A DNA stretch of 6,309 nt. It comes from Campylobacterota bacterium. Its GTDB lineage: Bacteria; Campylobacterota; Campylobacteria; Campylobacterales; SZUA-545. Location: assembly GCA_003561815.1 (NCBI GenBank), contig PWVP01000226.1:1-6309 (forward strand), read 5' to 3'. The position numbers and the translations under genes are program-made. Below, in pieces: positions 4,862 to 6,309 of the stretch (positions within the stretch are counted from its first letter, which is position 1; every line of letters starts with the position of its first letter). The notes under the pieces are model-generated. The model was not told the DNA's origin, ran no database searches, and saw nothing but the letters and a program-made list of their open reading frames with translations.

Positions 4862-5302
4862 ATGCAGCCGATCGTGATGGATACCAATCTCTTTGTCAGT
4901 GCTCTGATCTCGCGGAGGGGAGCCTCCTTTGCACTGGTTGGCTGGCTGCTGGATGAGGCAAAGAGGGGTCGCTTGCACAACTGCACGAGTGTTCCGCTGG
5001 TGCTGGAGCTAGAGGAGGTGCTGTTGCGCGGGGTCAACCGGGCAAAGTATCCGCAGTTTAGCGAGGCGGATCTGCGCCGTTTTGTGGACGATGTGGTGGC
5101 GATCTCCGCTCCGGTTCGTATCAACTATCTGTGGCGACCCTGCCTGAAAGATGCCTCAGATGACAAGGTGCTCGAAACCGCCTTTAACGCCTCGGCCGGG
5201 GCGATCGTGACCCACAATGTGCGGGATTTTATCGGGGTGGAGCCGGGTTTTGGCATTGAGGTTTTAACACCCCAACGGTTTCTAGAAAGGATCAAACAGT
5301 GA
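4862..5302 (+). CDS. PIN-domain ribonuclease toxin (COG1569-type)
   Basis: The 146-residue protein is a single PIN domain of the family usually labelled 'putative toxin-antitoxin toxin component, PIN family'. PIN toxins are metal-dependent ribonucleases that block growth by cutting RNA. The visible motif residues are the N-terminal strand IVMDTNLFVSALIS with Asp7, the helix LVLELEEVLLR with Glu49/51/52, KDASDDKVLETA with Asp97 and Asp100/101, and IVTHNVRDF with Asp122. The last takes the place of the VTgDxdfl motif of other PIN proteins and is, as I recall, normal for this subfamily. The active-site acids therefore appear intact. ATG 4862 gives the family-like MQPIVMDTN start. The frame is open upstream to 4757, but that part lies within the patatin gene. 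The message is probably leaderless. The stop overlaps the antitoxin GTG by GTGA. The RNA target is unknown. Confidence 0.87.
   Translation: MQPIVMDTNLFVSALISRRGASFALVGWLLDEAKRGRLHNCTSVPLVLELEEVLLRGVNRAKYPQFSEADLRRFVDDVVAISAPVRINYLWRPCLKDASDDKVLETAFNASAGAIVTHNVRDFIGVEPGFGIEVLTPQRFLERIKQ
5285..5291 (+). promoter_or_regulatory. Ribosome-binding site of the antitoxin
   Basis: GAAAGGA stands 7 bases before GTG 5299, inside the toxin's last codons. The antitoxin therefore has its own translation signal, while the toxin has none. Confidence 0.6.
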
Positions 5303-5535
5303 ATATCGCCTTGAGACTACCCGATTCATTGGGCAAAGAGCTCAAAGCCTTCTCCCAAAAAGAGTCCATCTCTATGAATCAGTTTATCGCTACAGCGGTG
5401 GCCGAAAAGATGGCCACACTGCAGACCTACGACTATCTATCCGAACGGGCCAAGCGGGGGGATCTGGATCATATGAAAGGGATGCTCGATCGGGTCGCTG
5501 CCGACGAGCCCGATGAGGTTGATAGGCGCCGGTGA
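5299..5535 (+). CDS. Ribbon-helix-helix antitoxin
   Basis: The 78-residue partner of the PIN toxin has an N-terminal ribbon-helix-helix fold: the strand NIALRLP (2-8), helix DSLGKELKAFSQKES (9-23), the turn SMNQF (25-29) and helix IATAVAEKMATL (30-41). This is the dimeric DNA-binding form of CopG/HicB-like antitoxins. The charged tail YDYLSERAKRGDLDHMKGML plus an acidic DEPDEV segment (about 44-75) is the likely toxin-binding and proteolysis-sensitive part. Start GTG 5299 overlaps the toxin stop (GTGA) and has a GAAAGGA site. Toxin-before-antitoxin is the less common gene order. It presumably neutralises the PIN nuclease and represses the operon through the palindrome upstream of 4862. Its stop overlaps the ygiQ GTG by GTGA. 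Confidence 0.83.
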   Translation: MNIALRLPDSLGKELKAFSQKESISMNQFIATAVAEKMATLQTYDYLSERAKRGDLDHMKGMLDRVAADEPDEVDRRR

Positions 5536-6309
5536 GTCGTTTTTTGCCCACCACCCGTGACGAGATGGCCGCTTTAGGCTGGTCGCAGTGTGATGTGGTG
5601 CTCATCAGCGGGGATGCCTATATCGATTCGCCCTATATCGGGGTGGCGGTGATTGGCCGGATTTTGAGCGAGGCGGGGTTTCGTGTCGGGGTGATCGGCC
5701 AGCCGGCGATCGACTCCGATCGGGACATCGCGCGGCTAGGCGAGCCCCGGCTTTTTTGGGGGGTGAGCGGCGGGAGTGTGGATTCGATGGTGGCCAACTA
5801 CACCGCGACCAAAAAGCGGCGCAAAAGCGACGACTTCACCCCCGGCGGTCAAAACACCCGGCGGCCCGATCGGGCGGTGATTGTCTATACCAATCTGATC
5901 CGCCGTTTTTTTAAAAACACCGCGCCGATCGTGCTGGGCGGTATCGAAGCGAGTCTGCGCCGGGTGAGCCACTATGACTACTGGTCAAATCGCCTGCGAA
6001 AGCCGATCCTCTTTGAGGCCAAAGCGGACATGCTGCTTTACGGCATGGCTGAAGCGCCGGTTTTGGAGCTGGCCCGTGCGCTGGACTCCGGCGAGTCGTG
6101 GCAGGCGATTCGCGGGCTAAGCTACATCGCCAAAACACCGGTGGAGGAGTATCTACCGCTACCCAGCCACGCCGAGGCACTGGCGGATAAGCGGCAGTTT
6201 ATCACGCTCTTTCACCGCTTTTATCAGAATAATGACCCCATCACAGCCCGGGGGCTCTGCCAGCCGGTGGACGATCGTTTTTTAGTGCAGAACCCGCCTG
6301 CGACTTATC
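5532..6309 (+). CDS. ygiQ: YgiQ-family radical SAM protein, N-terminal part (3' end outside window)
   Basis: The frame is open from GTG 5532 to the window end, 259 codons, beginning SRFLPTTRDEMAALGW. The N-terminal domain of the UPF0313/YgiQ family is clear: DVVLISGDAYIDSPYIGVAV (about 21-40), the conserved FWGVSGGSVDSMVANYT (about 75-91), GGIEASLRRVSHYDYW (about 138-153) and the linker KADMLLYGMAE. This domain resembles a cobalamin-binding fold. The radical SAM CxxxCxxC cluster motif of the family lies beyond residue 260, so it is not in the window. The biochemical function of YgiQ is not established. The GTG overlaps the antitoxin stop (GTGA) and there is no own promoter in between, so it is probably cotranscribed with the toxin-antitoxin pair. 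Family length is far longer, about 550-700 residues. Confidence 0.9.
   Translation, partial: MSRFLPTTRDEMAALGWSQCDVVLISGDAYIDSPYIGVAVIGRILSEAGFRVGVIGQPAIDSDRDIARLGEPRLFWGVSGGSVDSMVANYTATKKRRKSDDFTPGGQNTRRPDRAVIVYTNLIRRFFKNTAPIVLGGIEASLRRVSHYDYWSNRLRKPILFEAKADMLLYGMAEAPVLELARALDSGESWQAIRGLSYIAKTPVEEYLPLPSHAEALADKRQFITLFHRFYQNNDPITARGLCQPVDDRFLVQNPPATY

Noticed and set aside
4093..5124. A 343-codon minus-strand open frame spanning the patatin and PIN genes
   Set aside because: It crosses two well-supported genes and the consensus promoter between them, and has no recognisable domain.

Overview
The window looks like a chromosomal stretch of a fairly GC-rich bacterium. The gene set (PurB ending in an NVDGIFKRVFG-type tail, a winged-helix plus nuclease-fold protein, RhlE, a secreted patatin and YgiQ) fits a Campylobacterota member of the Sulfurovum/Nitratifractor type better than anything else I recognise. 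That placement rests on protein impressions only and is moderate to low confidence.

Layout. Bases 1-407 hold the 3' end of purB (adenylosuccinate lyase). Bases 408-934 are a small accessory patch: one intact DUF2442 gene flanked on both sides by broken C-terminal pieces of its usual partner, DUF4160. Bases 935-1275 contain no intact gene, but an orphan C-terminal coding fragment lies on the minus strand at 1000-1173. From 1276 to about 1944 on the minus strand is a winged-helix plus PD-(D/E)XK-like protein with no canonical start codon in its frame. A divergent promoter region (1945-2247) separates it from a plus-strand DEAD-box RNA helicase of the RhlE type (2248-3528). A -10-like hexamer right after the rhlE stop then leads into a two-gene unit: a small two-helix membrane protein (3566-3931) and a signal-peptide-bearing patatin-like hydrolase (3928-4830), overlapping by GTGA.

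The right end is the most striking part. A textbook sigma70 promoter (TTGACA, 17-bp spacer, TATAAT) begins inside the patatin stop codon and places its predicted transcription start on the A of the ATG of a PIN-domain toxin (4862-5302), so the message is predicted to be leaderless. The toxin gene overlaps a ribbon-helix-helix antitoxin gene (5299-5535) by GTGA, and that gene overlaps ygiQ (radical SAM protein, cut off by the window end) by another GTGA. A toxin-antitoxin pair is therefore welded into the front of what looks like a housekeeping transcript.

I see no rRNA, tRNA, CRISPR array or intact insertion sequence. I do not see an obviously new multi-gene system. The best leads are the decayed DUF4160/DUF2442 module, the start-less nuclease-fold gene and the leaderless toxin-first TA operon.
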